NCBI GenBank assembly: GCA_025964985.1
Contig: JAOPXU010000193.1
Span: 1 to 32,803 of the forward strand
Length of the DNA stretch: 32,803 bases
Source: Nocardioides sp.
Lineage (GTDB): Bacteria > Actinomycetota > Actinomycetes > Propionibacteriales > Nocardioidaceae
Reading direction: 5' to 3'
Shown here one piece after another: positions 22,184 to 29,780 of this stretch. Position 1 is the stretch's first letter; each line of letters opens with the position of its first letter. The position numbers and the translations under genes are program-made. Under the pieces are notes generated by a model. The model did no database searches, was not told the origin of the DNA, and was given only the letters and a program-made list of their open reading frames with translations.

Positions 22184-23071
22184 GTGCCCAACCTAGCCCG
22201 GACGCTCACCCCTTCGGATGACCTGTCGGGCTCGGTGCTCGCCGCCGCGCTCCTGGACGTCCTGCGGACGGCCCGCGTCGGCTCGCCGCCGCTGCCCGAG
22301 CTGCCGCCCGCCACCTACGCGCAGGGGCACGCGGCGTTCGAGCTGCTCTCCGACCAGCGCCGCTTGATCACCGAGCACCTGACCGGGCGCCTGCTGCGGC
22401 GTCCGGCCGGCCCGGTCGCGGTCTTCTCCGCCGGGTGCGGCGACGGCACGCTCGACGCCCGGCTGGCCGCGACGCTGTGCGACGCCGAGCCCGACCGCGC
22501 CGTCCGCTACGTCGGCGTCGACCCCTACGCCGCGAGCGCACGCGCCTTCGCCGCCGCCCTGCACGGTCTCGACCGGCCGGGCCTCGACGTCGACGTACAC
22601 ACCTCCACGTTCGACGACGCCCCGCTGGGCGCCGGCTTCGACGTCGTGACCTTCGTCCACTCGATGTACTACGTCCCCGACGTGGCCCGCACGCTCCAGG
22701 CCGCCTACGACCTGCTGCGTCCCGGCGGCGAGCTGCTGGTGCTCAGCGCCCCGCGCGCCGAGCTCAACGCGCTGGTCGAGGTGCTGGCACCCCCGATCGC
22801 GGGCCACGAGCAGTGGTTCAGCGACGACGTCGAGCTCGCCCTGCTGCAGGCCGGCCTCGACGCCGAGGCGCCGCTGACCCTCGAGGCGCGGTGGGACGCC
22901 ACCGCGGCCGACGACGGCGCGCTCGACTTCGCCGTGCAGGCCCTGCTCACCGACGACCTGCGGCCGGTGGTGCGTGCCTACCTCGACGCCGTCGCCGTGC
23001 CCGACCCCGCGTCGTACGCCGGGGTGCGGGTGCCGCACCCGGTCGACGTCTACCGCGTCGTCCGCAGCTGA
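22184..23071 (+). CDS. Class I SAM-dependent methyltransferase, divergent partner
   Basis: 295 residues. Motif I is VFSAGCGDGTLD (G84-G88), then VGVDPYAASARAFAA (motif II acidic residue in VDP) and FDVVTFVHSMYYVPDVARTL, followed by LLRPGGELLVLSAP. The HSMYYVPD segment and the tail after it recall histamine N-methyltransferase-type enzymes, a weak resemblance from memory. The start is GTG 22184; no TANNNT box lies at leaderless distance. It shares a 72-bp divergent intergenic region with the other methyltransferase, so the two plus the dioxygenase may be co-regulated. Substrate unknown. Confidence 0.85.
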   Translation: MPNLARTLTPSDDLSGSVLAAALLDVLRTARVGSPPLPELPPATYAQGHAAFELLSDQRRLITEHLTGRLLRRPAGPVAVFSAGCGDGTLDARLAATLCDAEPDRAVRYVGVDPYAASARAFAAALHGLDRPGLDVDVHTSTFDDAPLGAGFDVVTFVHSMYYVPDVARTLQAAYDLLRPGGELLVLSAPRAELNALVEVLAPPIAGHEQWFSDDVELALLQAGLDAEAPLTLEARWDATAADDGALDFAVQALLTDDLRPVVRAYLDAVAVPDPASYAGVRVPHPVDVYRVVRS

Positions 23072-23080
23072 ACCGTCGGG

Positions 23081-23731
23081 TCAGGTGGTCGCTGGGAACT
23101 TCACGCCGGTGCTGGCGTGGCAGCGGTAGCCGTGGGGGTTCTTGGCGAGGTACTGCTGGTGGGCGTCCTCGGCGTAGAAGTAGGGCACGTCGGCGGCCGG
23201 GCGGATCTCGGTGGTGATGTCGCCGAGGCGGCGCCGGGACAGCTCGTCGCCGTAGACCTTGGTCAGGTCGCGGGCGACCTGCTCCTGCTCGGGCGTCGTC
23301 CAGTAGATCGCGGAGCGGTACTGCGTGCCGACGTCGTTGCCCTGGCGCATGCCCTGCGTCGGGTCGTGGACCTCGAAGAACGTCTTGACCAGGTCGGCGA
23401 AGGCGACGACGGCGGGGTCGAAGACGATGCGCACGGCCTCGGTGTGACCGGTGCGGCCGCTGCAGACCTCGTCGTAGGACGGGTGCTTGGTGTGCCCACC
23501 GGCGTAGCCGACCGACGTGGACCACACGCCGGGCACCTGCCAGTAGATCTCCTCGGCGCCCCAGAAGCAGCCGAGGCCGAAGACGGCGACCTCGTGGCCC
23601 TCGGGGACGTCGTCGGAGACGACGGGGGTGCCGAGCACGCGGTGCGTGCCGGAGCGCTGGAAGGGGTCGCTGTCGCGACCGGGGAGGGCGTGCTCGGCGT
23701 CGACGAGCGTGGTCTTGTGCCGGGAGAACAT
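23081..23731 (-). CDS. msrA: Peptide methionine-S-sulfoxide reductase MsrA
   Basis: 216 residues. The catalytic motif GCFWG is at residues 54-58 with C55 the nucleophile, and the other family segments are all present: STSVGYAGGHTKHPSYDEVCSG, GHTEAVRIVFDP, DVGTQYRSAIYW and the C-terminal CHASTG. It reduces methionine-S-sulfoxide in proteins using thioredoxin in the cytosol. The ~45-residue N-terminal extension before the catalytic domain is common in actinobacterial MsrA. A GGAGG sits only 1 nt before the ATG, too close for a normal ribosome site, while GATGAT 6 nt upstream fits a minimal NANNNT -10 box, so this start may be leaderless too. It is divergent from metB. Confidence 0.96.
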   Translation of the reverse strand: MFSRHKTTLVDAEHALPGRDSDPFQRSGTHRVLGTPVVSDDVPEGHEVAVFGLGCFWGAEEIYWQVPGVWSTSVGYAGGHTKHPSYDEVCSGRTGHTEAVRIVFDPAVVAFADLVKTFFEVHDPTQGMRQGNDVGTQYRSAIYWTTPEQEQVARDLTKVYGDELSRRRLGDITTEIRPAADVPYFYAEDAHQQYLAKNPHGYRCHASTGVKFPATT

Positions 23732-23799
23732 GCCTCCATCATCCCAGGTCGCACAATCGGGGCTCCAGTACGCCGAGCGGGGACGGCCCTCGGCCTGGG

Positions 23800-23805
23800 T
23801 AGGCT
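23800..23805 (+). promoter_or_regulatory. Leaderless-type -10 box (TAGGCT) for metB
   Basis: TAGGCT is followed by 7 nt and the GTG at 23813. It probably drives metB and the overlapping genes behind it. Confidence 0.6.
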
Positions 23806-23812
23806 CGTGCGG

Positions 23813-24994
23813 GTGACCGACCAGCAGCAGTCCTCCCACCGCGAGGGCCACCTCAAGGGCGGCTTCGAGACGCGTGCGATCCACGCCGGCTACGAGCCCG
23901 ACCCCACCACCGGTGCGGTGATCGCCCCGATCTACGCGACCTCCACCTACAAGCAGGACGGCGTGGGCGGCCTGCGCGGCGGCTACGAGTACAGCCGCTC
24001 GGCCAACCCCACCCGCACCGCCCTCGAGGGCGCGCTGGCGGCCGTCGAGGAGGGGGAGCGGGCCTTCACGTTCTCCTCCGGCCTGGCCGCCGAGGACACC
24101 CTGGTCCGCGCCACCTGCCGCCCCGGCGACCACGTGGTCCTGCCCGACGACGCCTACGGCGGCACCTTCCGCCTCTTCGACAAGGTCGAGCAGGCCTGGG
24201 GTGTCGAGCACACGCCCGCCCCGGTCACCGACGTCGACGCCGTGCGCGCGGCCATCCGCCCCGGGCAGACCAAGCTGGTGTGGCTGGAGACCCCGACCAA
24301 CCCGCTGCTCAACATCGGCGACATCGAGGCGCTGGCCGCCGTCGCCCACGAGGCCGGCGCCCGCCTGGTCGTCGACAACACCTTCGCGTCTCCCTACCTG
24401 CAGCAGCCGCTGACCCTGGGCGCCGACGTCGTCGTGCACTCCACGACCAAGTACGTCGGCGGCCACTCCGACGTCGTCGGTGGCGCGCTCGTGGTGCGCG
24501 ACCTCGACCTCGCCGAGCAGCTCGTCTTCCACCAGAACGCCATCGGCGCGGTGCCCGGGCCGTTCGACTCCTTCCTGACCCACCGCGGGCTCAAGACGCT
24601 CGCGGTGCGCATGGAGCGCCACTGCGACAACGCCGAGGCCGTCGTCGAGTTCCTGACCCGCCACCCGTCGGTCGTCCAGGTGATCTATCCCGGTCTCGAG
24701 GAGCACCCCGGCCACGCCGTGGCCGCCAAGCAGATGAAGCGGTTCGGCGGCATGGTCGCGTTCCGCGTCGCCGGCGGCGAGCAGCAGGCGCTGTCGGTGT
24801 GCGAGCGCGCGGAGGTCTTCACGCTCGCCGAGTCGCTGGGCGGCATCGAGTCGCTCATCGAGCACCCCGGCCGCATGACCCACGCCAGCGTGGCCGGCAC
24901 CGAGCTCGAGGTGCCCGCCGACCTGGTGCGGCTGTCTGTCGGCATCGAGACCGTCGACGACCTGATCGCCGACCTCGACCGCGCGCTTGGCTGA
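23813..24994 (+). CDS. metB: Cystathionine gamma-synthase (or gamma-lyase), PLP-dependent
   Basis: 393 residues, the standard length of the Cys/Met metabolism PLP family. It starts ETRAIHAGYEPDPTTGAV and shows the phosphate-binding Tyr-x-Arg (YEYSRSANPTR) and the PLP lysine K213 in VHSTTKYVGGHSD. It condenses an activated homoserine ester with cysteine to cystathionine, toward methionine; gamma-lyase activity (the reverse direction) cannot be excluded from sequence. I chose GTG 23813 because the -10 box is 7 nt upstream, although the frame is open earlier. The next gene starts 8 bp inside its 3' end. As I recall, metB near greA and mca is conserved in actinobacteria. Confidence 0.9.
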   Translation: MTDQQQSSHREGHLKGGFETRAIHAGYEPDPTTGAVIAPIYATSTYKQDGVGGLRGGYEYSRSANPTRTALEGALAAVEEGERAFTFSSGLAAEDTLVRATCRPGDHVVLPDDAYGGTFRLFDKVEQAWGVEHTPAPVTDVDAVRAAIRPGQTKLVWLETPTNPLLNIGDIEALAAVAHEAGARLVVDNTFASPYLQQPLTLGADVVVHSTTKYVGGHSDVVGGALVVRDLDLAEQLVFHQNAIGAVPGPFDSFLTHRGLKTLAVRMERHCDNAEAVVEFLTRHPSVVQVIYPGLEEHPGHAVAAKQMKRFGGMVAFRVAGGEQQALSVCERAEVFTLAESLGGIESLIEHPGRMTHASVAGTELEVPADLVRLSVGIETVDDLIADLDRALG

Positions 24995-26333
24995 GCGCCC
25001 GCCCCGCGCGGGCCTCCGCGTCTGCGTCGACGTCGGCTCGACGTTCACCAAGGCGACCCTGGTCGACCTCGACGGCGGCACCGTCGTCGGCCTCGCGGAG
25101 CACCGCACCACGCTCGAGACCGACGTCCTCGACGGCGTCGACGCCTGCGTGGCCGCCCTCGACGCCCACGACGTCCCGCTGCTGGTGTGCTCGAGCGCGG
25201 GCGGCGGCCTGCGCATCGCCGTCGTCGGTGCCGAGGAGCTCGTCACCGCCGAGGCCGGACGCCGGGTGGCCCTGTCCAGCGGCGGCAAGGTCGTCTCGGT
25301 CGTGGCCGCCGCCGCCCGCGGCTTCGGCGTCGACGACCTGGCCGAGCCCGACGTCGTGCTGCTGACCGGCGGCACCGACGGCGGCAACACCGAGGTCGTC
25401 GTCGCGGCCGCCCGCACCCTGCACGCGTCGGGCTGGCGCGGACCCGTCGTCGTGGCCGGCAACGCCGACGCCGCCGACGAGCTCGTCGCCGTGCTGGCCG
25501 ACCTGCCCGTGGTCCTGGCCGACAACGTCGTCCCGCAGATCGGCGTGCTGCGGCCCGAGGGCGCGCGCGCCGCGATCCGCGAGGTCTTCCTGTCCCACGT
25601 CATCGGCGGCAAGCAGCTCAGCGCCCGCGACGACGGCGCGGCGTTCGTCTCGCTGGTGCGCGGTGCCACCCCCGACGTGGTGCTCACCGGCGTCGAGGTG
25701 CTGGCCCGCGAGCACGGCCAGGACGTCGTGGTCGTCGACGTCGGGGGTGCGACCACCGACGTCCACTCCGTCGTCGAGCTCGACCCCGAGGACGCCGGCC
25801 TCGCCCGCGACGTCGTCGCCCCCACCTCGCTGACCCGCACCGTCGAGGGCGACCTCGGCATGCGCTGGTCGGCGCTGACGACCGTCGAGGCGGGGGAGCG
25901 GCCCGACCTCCTGCCGGCGGCCCGCGCCCGGGCCGAGCGGCCGTCGTACGTGCCGGAGAGCGAGGGAGACCGCGACGACGACGAGGCCATCGCCCGGCTC
26001 GCCGTCGGGCTCGCGCTGCGCCGCCACGCCGGTCGGTCCCGCGTCGTCGTCGGTCCCGAGGGGCGCGTCGTCGAGCGCACCGGGACCGACCTGCGCGAGG
26101 TCGGCCTCGTCGTCGCCTCCGGCGGCGTGCTGCGCCACGGCCGTGCCGGGGTGGCCGACCGGGTGCTCGAGGGCAGCCTCGGCACCGACGTCGAGGGCGG
26201 CTGGCAGCTGCCGGAGCACCCGCACGTCGTCGTCGACGGCGACTACGTGCTCGCCGCGGTCGGACTGCTGGCCGCCACACACCCCGACGTGGCCTGCCGC
26301 CTGGCCCGCACGGTCCTTAGGCTGGGCCGGTGA
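24987..26333 (+). CDS. GlmL/MutL-type ASKHA-fold protein (glutamate mutase L family)
   Basis: 448 residues with the actin/Hsp70/hexokinase ATPase fold of the GlmL (MutL) family, PF13941. Phosphate-1 motif DVGSTFTKATLVD (residues 15-27), SSAGGGLRIAVVG, VLLTGGTDGGNTE, phosphate-2 motif VVDVGGATTDVHSVVE and the adenosine motif VASGGVLRHG are all visible. Characterised relatives sit in operons of the B12-dependent glutamate mutase and are proposed to protect or reactivate it. No mutase subunit is in the window, so the client is unknown. The only in-frame start near the N-terminus is TTG 24987, which overlaps the metB stop by 8 bp. The AI-2E gene overlaps its end by 4 bp. Confidence 0.88.
   Translation: MAERPPRAGLRVCVDVGSTFTKATLVDLDGGTVVGLAEHRTTLETDVLDGVDACVAALDAHDVPLLVCSSAGGGLRIAVVGAEELVTAEAGRRVALSSGGKVVSVVAAAARGFGVDDLAEPDVVLLTGGTDGGNTEVVVAAARTLHASGWRGPVVVAGNADAADELVAVLADLPVVLADNVVPQIGVLRPEGARAAIREVFLSHVIGGKQLSARDDGAAFVSLVRGATPDVVLTGVEVLAREHGQDVVVVDVGGATTDVHSVVELDPEDAGLARDVVAPTSLTRTVEGDLGMRWSALTTVEAGERPDLLPAARARAERPSYVPESEGDRDDDEAIARLAVGLALRRHAGRSRVVVGPEGRVVERTGTDLREVGLVVASGGVLRHGRAGVADRVLEGSLGTDVEGGWQLPEHPHVVVDGDYVLAAVGLLAATHPDVACRLARTVLRLGR
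26318..26323 (+). promoter_or_regulatory. Leaderless-type -10 box (TAGGCT) inside the end of the GlmL gene
   Basis: TAGGCT is followed by 6 nt and the GTG at 26330. It is read in the GlmL frame as CTT-AGG-CTG; CTT and AGG are rare codons in this DNA, which supports selection on the promoter. Confidence 0.6.
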
Positions 26334-27757
26334 CCCCCCACGAGCCCGACGCACCCGAGGTCGCGGCGCACCCGGCCGAGGGCGAGGACCACGAGCGACG
26401 CCGGCTCGGACGGCGTACCCGCCACCACGACGAGGACCGCGCCGCCGAGAAGCGCGAGCGCGAGCGCGAGGACCGGGTCCTGGCCCGGATCACCGCCCAG
26501 TGGGTGCAGATGCGCGAGGAACGCCGTCACGAGGCGCTGCCCACGCCCACGCCGACCGTGTCGGCCGGCACCTCCAACTTCAGCCGGGCCCAGGTGCCGT
26601 GGGGCGTCGACCTCGCGGCCGCGTGGGGCTGGCGACTGCTGGTCATCGCCGCCGCCACCTACCTGCTGCTGTGGCTGGTCGCCTACTTCGCCATGATCAC
26701 GCTCCCCGTGGCGATCGCGCTGCTGCTCGCGGCGCTGACCAGCCCGGTGGTGCACGGGCTGCGCCGCATCGGGGTGCCCAACAGCCTCGCGGCCGTCACG
26801 GTCGTCCTGGGCCTCATCGGCTTCGTCGCGATGCTGCTGACCTTCGCCGGCCAGCAGGTCGCCAGCGGTGCCGAGGACCTCGCCGACTCGACCGTGCGCG
26901 GTCTCGACGAGATCCGCGACTGGCTCAAGAACGGACCGCTGCACGCCAGCGAGTCGCAGATCAACGGCTACATCCAGCAGGCACAGGACGCCATCACCGA
27001 GCGGTCCTCGGGCGACTGGCTCGGCCAGGCCGGGCAGGTCGGCAGCGCGCTCGGACAGGTGCTGGCGGCGTTCTTCATCATCCTGTTCGCCACCTACTTC
27101 TTCCTCGCCGACGGCGAGCGCATCTGGTCGTGGCTGGTGCGCATCGCCCCCCGCGCCGCGCGCCAGCGCATCGACAGCTCGGGCCGCGTCGCGTGGATCT
27201 CGCTGACCCAGTTCGTCCGGGCCACCGTCATCGTGGCGGCGGTCGACGCCATCGGCATCATGATCGGTGCCGCGATCCTGCAGGTCCCGTTCGTGATGGC
27301 GATCGGCGTCCTGGTCTTCCTCGGCTCGTTCGTGCCGCTCATCGGCGCCACCGTCGCCGGCGCCGTCGCGGTCCTCGTCGCCCTCGTCGACCAGGGCCCG
27401 ATCACCGCGCTGATCATGCTCGCCGTCGTCCTGGGCGTGCAGCAGCTCGAGGGACAGGTGCTGCAGCCGTTCCTCATGGGCCGCTTCGTCTCGCTGCACC
27501 CGCTCGCCATCATCGTGGCCATCACCGGCGGCGTCCTCGTCGCGGGCGTGGCCGGCGCCCTGGTCGCCGTACCGCTCGCCGCGGCCGTCAACGCCGTCGT
27601 CGAGCACCTCGCGGCCCACACCGCCGTCGGCGACGACCCGCAGGAGGAGCTCGCCGAGGACTACGCCGAGCTGCACGCGAGCAACCCCGTGGACGACATC
27701 GACGACATCAAGGCCGAGGGCCTCGACGACCCGACGTCACCGCGGGGCGACGGATGA
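26330..27757 (+). CDS. AI-2E (YdiK/TqsA/PerM-type) family membrane transporter
   Basis: 475 residues. An ~85-residue hydrophilic, highly charged N-terminus (rich in Arg/Glu, e.g. EKREREREDRVLARI) precedes about seven or eight membrane helices in the order typical of PF01594: two or three at about 100-165, an amphipathic extracellular or periplasmic stretch (about 170-240), then paired helices to about 425, with the family segment LEGQVLQPFLMGRFVSLHPL. The acidic C-terminus ends in repeated DDIDD. Members export autoinducer-2 or act as Na+/H+ antiporters, and most are untested. The start overlaps the GlmL stop by 4 bp, and ilvA overlaps its own stop by 4 bp. Confidence 0.92.
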   Translation: MTPHEPDAPEVAAHPAEGEDHERRRLGRRTRHHDEDRAAEKREREREDRVLARITAQWVQMREERRHEALPTPTPTVSAGTSNFSRAQVPWGVDLAAAWGWRLLVIAAATYLLLWLVAYFAMITLPVAIALLLAALTSPVVHGLRRIGVPNSLAAVTVVLGLIGFVAMLLTFAGQQVASGAEDLADSTVRGLDEIRDWLKNGPLHASESQINGYIQQAQDAITERSSGDWLGQAGQVGSALGQVLAAFFIILFATYFFLADGERIWSWLVRIAPRAARQRIDSSGRVAWISLTQFVRATVIVAAVDAIGIMIGAAILQVPFVMAIGVLVFLGSFVPLIGATVAGAVAVLVALVDQGPITALIMLAVVLGVQQLEGQVLQPFLMGRFVSLHPLAIIVAITGGVLVAGVAGALVAVPLAAAVNAVVEHLAAHTAVGDDPQEELAEDYAELHASNPVDDIDDIKAEGLDDPTSPRGDG

Positions 27758-28971
27758 GCCCGAGCGAGGAGCCCGTCGGCCTGGCCGACATCCAGGCCGC
27801 GCGCGAGGTCCTCGCCGGCGTGGTCATCGAGACGCCGATGGAGGAGTCGCGCTGGCTGTCCTCGGTGGTCGGCGGCCCGGTCTACCTCAAGTGCGAGAAC
27901 CTCCAGCGCACCGGCTCCTTCAAGGCCCGCGGCGCCTACGTGCGGATCTCGAGGCTCAGCGACGAGGAGCGCGCCCGCGGCGTCGTTGCGGCCTCGGCCG
28001 GCAACCACGCCCAGGGCGTCGCCCTGGCCGCCCAGCGCCTCGGCATCAAGGCCACCGTCTTCATGCCCGAGGGCGCGCCGATCCCCAAGGAGAAGGCCAC
28101 CCGCGGCTACGGAGCCGACGTCGTTTTTCACGGGCGCTACCTCGAGGACTCGCTCGTCGCCGCCCGCGAGTACGCCGAGCGCACCGGCGCCGTCCTCATC
28201 CACCCCTTCGACCACGCCGACGTCATGTCGGGTCAGGGCACCGTCGGTCTCGAGGTCCTCGAGCAGGTCCCCGACGTCGAGACGGTCGTCGTCCCGACCG
28301 GCGGTGGGGGACTGCTCGCCGGCGTGGCCATCGCCGTCAAGGCGCTGCGTCCCGACGTCGCGGTCATCGGCGTGCAGGCCAAGGGCGCGGCCGCCTACCC
28401 CGGCTCGTTGCAGTCCGGCGCCCCGGTGCCGCTGACCCAGATGAAGACCATGGCCGACGGCATCGCCGTGGGCCTGCCCGGCGAGCTCACGTTCGCCGCC
28501 GTCCGCGACTTCGTCGACGAGATCGTCACGGTGACCGAGGAGGAGATGTCGCGGGCCCTGCTCGCCCTCGTCGAGCGCGCCAAGATGGTCGTCGAGCCCG
28601 CCGGCGCGGCTGCGGTCGCGGCCCTGCTGGCCCGCCCCACGGCGTACCGGACGCCGGCGGTGGCGGTCCTCTCCGGCGGCAACATCGACCCGATCCTGCT
28701 CGGCAAGGTCATCCAGCACGGCATGGCCGCCGCCGGGCGCTACCTCAACCTGCACGTCAACATCCCCGACGTCCCCGGCGGCCTGGCCCGGCTGCTCGGC
28801 GAGGTGGGCGAGACCGGCGCCAACGTGCTCGAGGTCGCCCACGAGCGCATCTCACCCTCGCTGCACCTCGACGAGGTCGACGTCCACCTGCAGCTCGAGA
28901 CCCGCGGTTATCCGCACGCCGAGCTCGTCATGGCCCGGCTGCGCGAGCGCGGCTACCGGGTGCTCGAGTAG
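27754..28971 (+). CDS. ilvA: Threonine ammonia-lyase (dehydratase) with ACT domain
   Basis: 405 residues. PLP lysine K57 in GSFKARGAY, the GGGGLLAG phosphate loop (TGGGGLLAG, around residue 183), and a C-terminal ACT domain (about 325-405: LHVNIPDVPGGLARLLGEVGETGANVLE). It deaminates threonine to 2-oxobutanoate, the first step to isoleucine; the single ACT domain is the TdcB/TIGR01127-like arrangement, so a catabolic or dual role is possible. The ATG overlaps the AI-2E stop by 4 bp (ATGA). A short T run in the codons at 28124-28128 is unusual in this GC-rich frame but does not break it. Convergent with greA. Confidence 0.94.
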   Translation: MSPSEEPVGLADIQAAREVLAGVVIETPMEESRWLSSVVGGPVYLKCENLQRTGSFKARGAYVRISRLSDEERARGVVAASAGNHAQGVALAAQRLGIKATVFMPEGAPIPKEKATRGYGADVVFHGRYLEDSLVAAREYAERTGAVLIHPFDHADVMSGQGTVGLEVLEQVPDVETVVVPTGGGGLLAGVAIAVKALRPDVAVIGVQAKGAAAYPGSLQSGAPVPLTQMKTMADGIAVGLPGELTFAAVRDFVDEIVTVTEEEMSRALLALVERAKMVVEPAGAAAVAALLARPTAYRTPAVAVLSGGNIDPILLGKVIQHGMAAAGRYLNLHVNIPDVPGGLARLLGEVGETGANVLEVAHERISPSLHLDEVDVHLQLETRGYPHAELVMARLRERGYRVLE

Positions 28972-28989
28972 GTCCCACCCGCCTCGGGA

Positions 28990-29061
28990 TTCACCGGCCG
29001 GCCGGTGAAACCCTCACTTGGCCGATGAAGTTCCATCGGCCAAGCACCAGGTTCATCGGCC
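28990..29061. repeat. Cluster of five TTCAYCGGCC 10-mers in both orientations
   Basis: TTCACCGGCC 28990-28999 and its complement 29000-29009 form a perfect 20-bp palindrome. A complement copy GGCCGATGAA is at 29020-29029, a copy with one inserted C (TTCCATCGGCC) at 29031-29041, and TTCATCGGCC at 29052-29061. Copies three and four also build an 11-bp stem, CTTGGCCGATG 29017-29027 with CATCGGCCAAG 29034-29044, around a 6-nt loop. It lies just after ilvA, between convergent genes, so it may act as a two-way terminator or be a dispersed repeat. Confidence 0.75.
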
Positions 29062-29161
29062 CAGTACGCGCCCGTGCACGGACTTCCAGTCAACGCGCGC
29101 CAGGGCGCTCGAGCAGTTGTACCCATCGAGGCGCGCCGCGCGGGCGTCTGGACTGAGGAGC

Positions 29162-29200
29162 GGGTGCGTCCGGAGCGAGGTACGAGCGGAGGGCGTGCCC
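29162..29200. repeat. REP-like hairpin, same layout as the 2956-3128 array
   Basis: GGGTGCGTCC 29162-29171 pairs with GGGCGTGCCC 29191-29200 (seven Watson-Crick and three G-U pairs). The 19-nt loop begins GGAGCG and ends AGCGGA, close in style to the GGAGCGCAGCGA loops at 2956-3128; one of those loops is also 19 nt. Confidence 0.5.
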
Positions 29201-29216
29201 GAGACGAGGGAAGACG

Positions 29217-29232
29217 GCCGCAAGCCGGCGGC
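29217..29232 (-). terminator. Possible greA terminator hairpin
   Basis: On the minus strand GCCGC and GCGGC pair around a 6-nt loop, 42-57 nt past the greA stop, followed by a pyrimidine-rich stretch (CGTCTTCCCTC). The stem is short, so this is tentative. Confidence 0.3.
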
Positions 29233-29273
29233 GCGCCCCGCGCGAAGCGGAGCGAGCGCCGACAGGGGAGCAA

Positions 29274-29780
29274 TCAGTCCACGTACGGCTTCGCGTCGAG
29301 GACGACGACCTGGAGCGTCTTGCCGGTGGGTGCCTCGAAGGCGACGGTGTCGCCCTTGGTGGCTCCGAGCAGCGCCTCGCCGAGGGGGGCCTGGGGGGAG
29401 TAGACGTCGACGTCGACGTAGTCCTCGTTCTCGCGGGCGCCGAGCAGGAAGGTCTCGGCCTCGTCGTCGGAGTCGCCCTCGAACTTGTAGGTGACGACCT
29501 TGCCGACGGTCACGACGCCGTCGTCGGCGGGCTGGTCGGAGACGGCCTTGAGGAGGACCTCCTCGAGCTGGCGGATCTGGCCCTCGTTCTTGCCCTGCTC
29601 CTCGCGAGCGGCGTGGTAGCCGCCGTTCTCCTTGAGGTCACCCTCGTCGCGGGCCTCGCTGATGCGGGTGACGATCTCGTCGCGCACGGGACCCTTGAGG
29701 TGCTCGAGCTCCGCCTTGAGCTTCTCGTGAGCACCGCTGGTCAGCCAGATGGTGCTGCTCTGGTCGGTGGACTGCGACAT
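29274..29780 (-). CDS. greA: Transcription elongation factor GreA
   Basis: 168 residues. The N-terminal coiled coil carries the tip signature DEGDLKENGGYHAAREEQG with the acidic residues that enter the RNA polymerase secondary channel, and the C-terminal FKBP-like domain ends YSPQAPLGEALLGATKGDTV. It stimulates cleavage of backtracked RNA. The ATG is preceded by AGGAGT (minus strand 29790-29785), a clear Shine-Dalgarno, so it has a leader. From memory, greA followed by a DUF4307 gene and divergent mca matches Rv1080c-Rv1081c-Rv1082. Confidence 0.97.
   Translation of the reverse strand: MSQSTDQSSTIWLTSGAHEKLKAELEHLKGPVRDEIVTRISEARDEGDLKENGGYHAAREEQGKNEGQIRQLEEVLLKAVSDQPADDGVVTVGKVVTYKFEGDSDDEAETFLLGARENEDYVDVDVYSPQAPLGEALLGATKGDTVAFEAPTGKTLQVVVLDAKPYVD

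Larger units (their letters stand above)
28972..29273. other. 302-bp convergent intergenic region with repeats, no gene recognised
   Basis: Separates the 3' ends of ilvA (plus) and greA (minus). It holds the 10-mer repeat cluster 28990-29061, a hairpin of REP-like architecture at 29162-29200, and a small possible greA terminator at 29217-29232. No coding sequence with a credible start and family was seen. The GC-rich tail 29220-29262 also has further weak inverted repeats. Confidence 0.65.

Noticed and set aside
23081-26185. 1034-codon open frame on the minus strand extending upstream of msrA
   Set aside because: Only the last 216 codons form MsrA. The upstream part is antisense to metB and GlmL and is Ser/Thr/Arg-rich shadow sequence.
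28990-29061. Attachment site or integration scar
   Set aside because: No integrase, tRNA gene or phage-like gene is near, and both flanking genes are complete and normally ordered.
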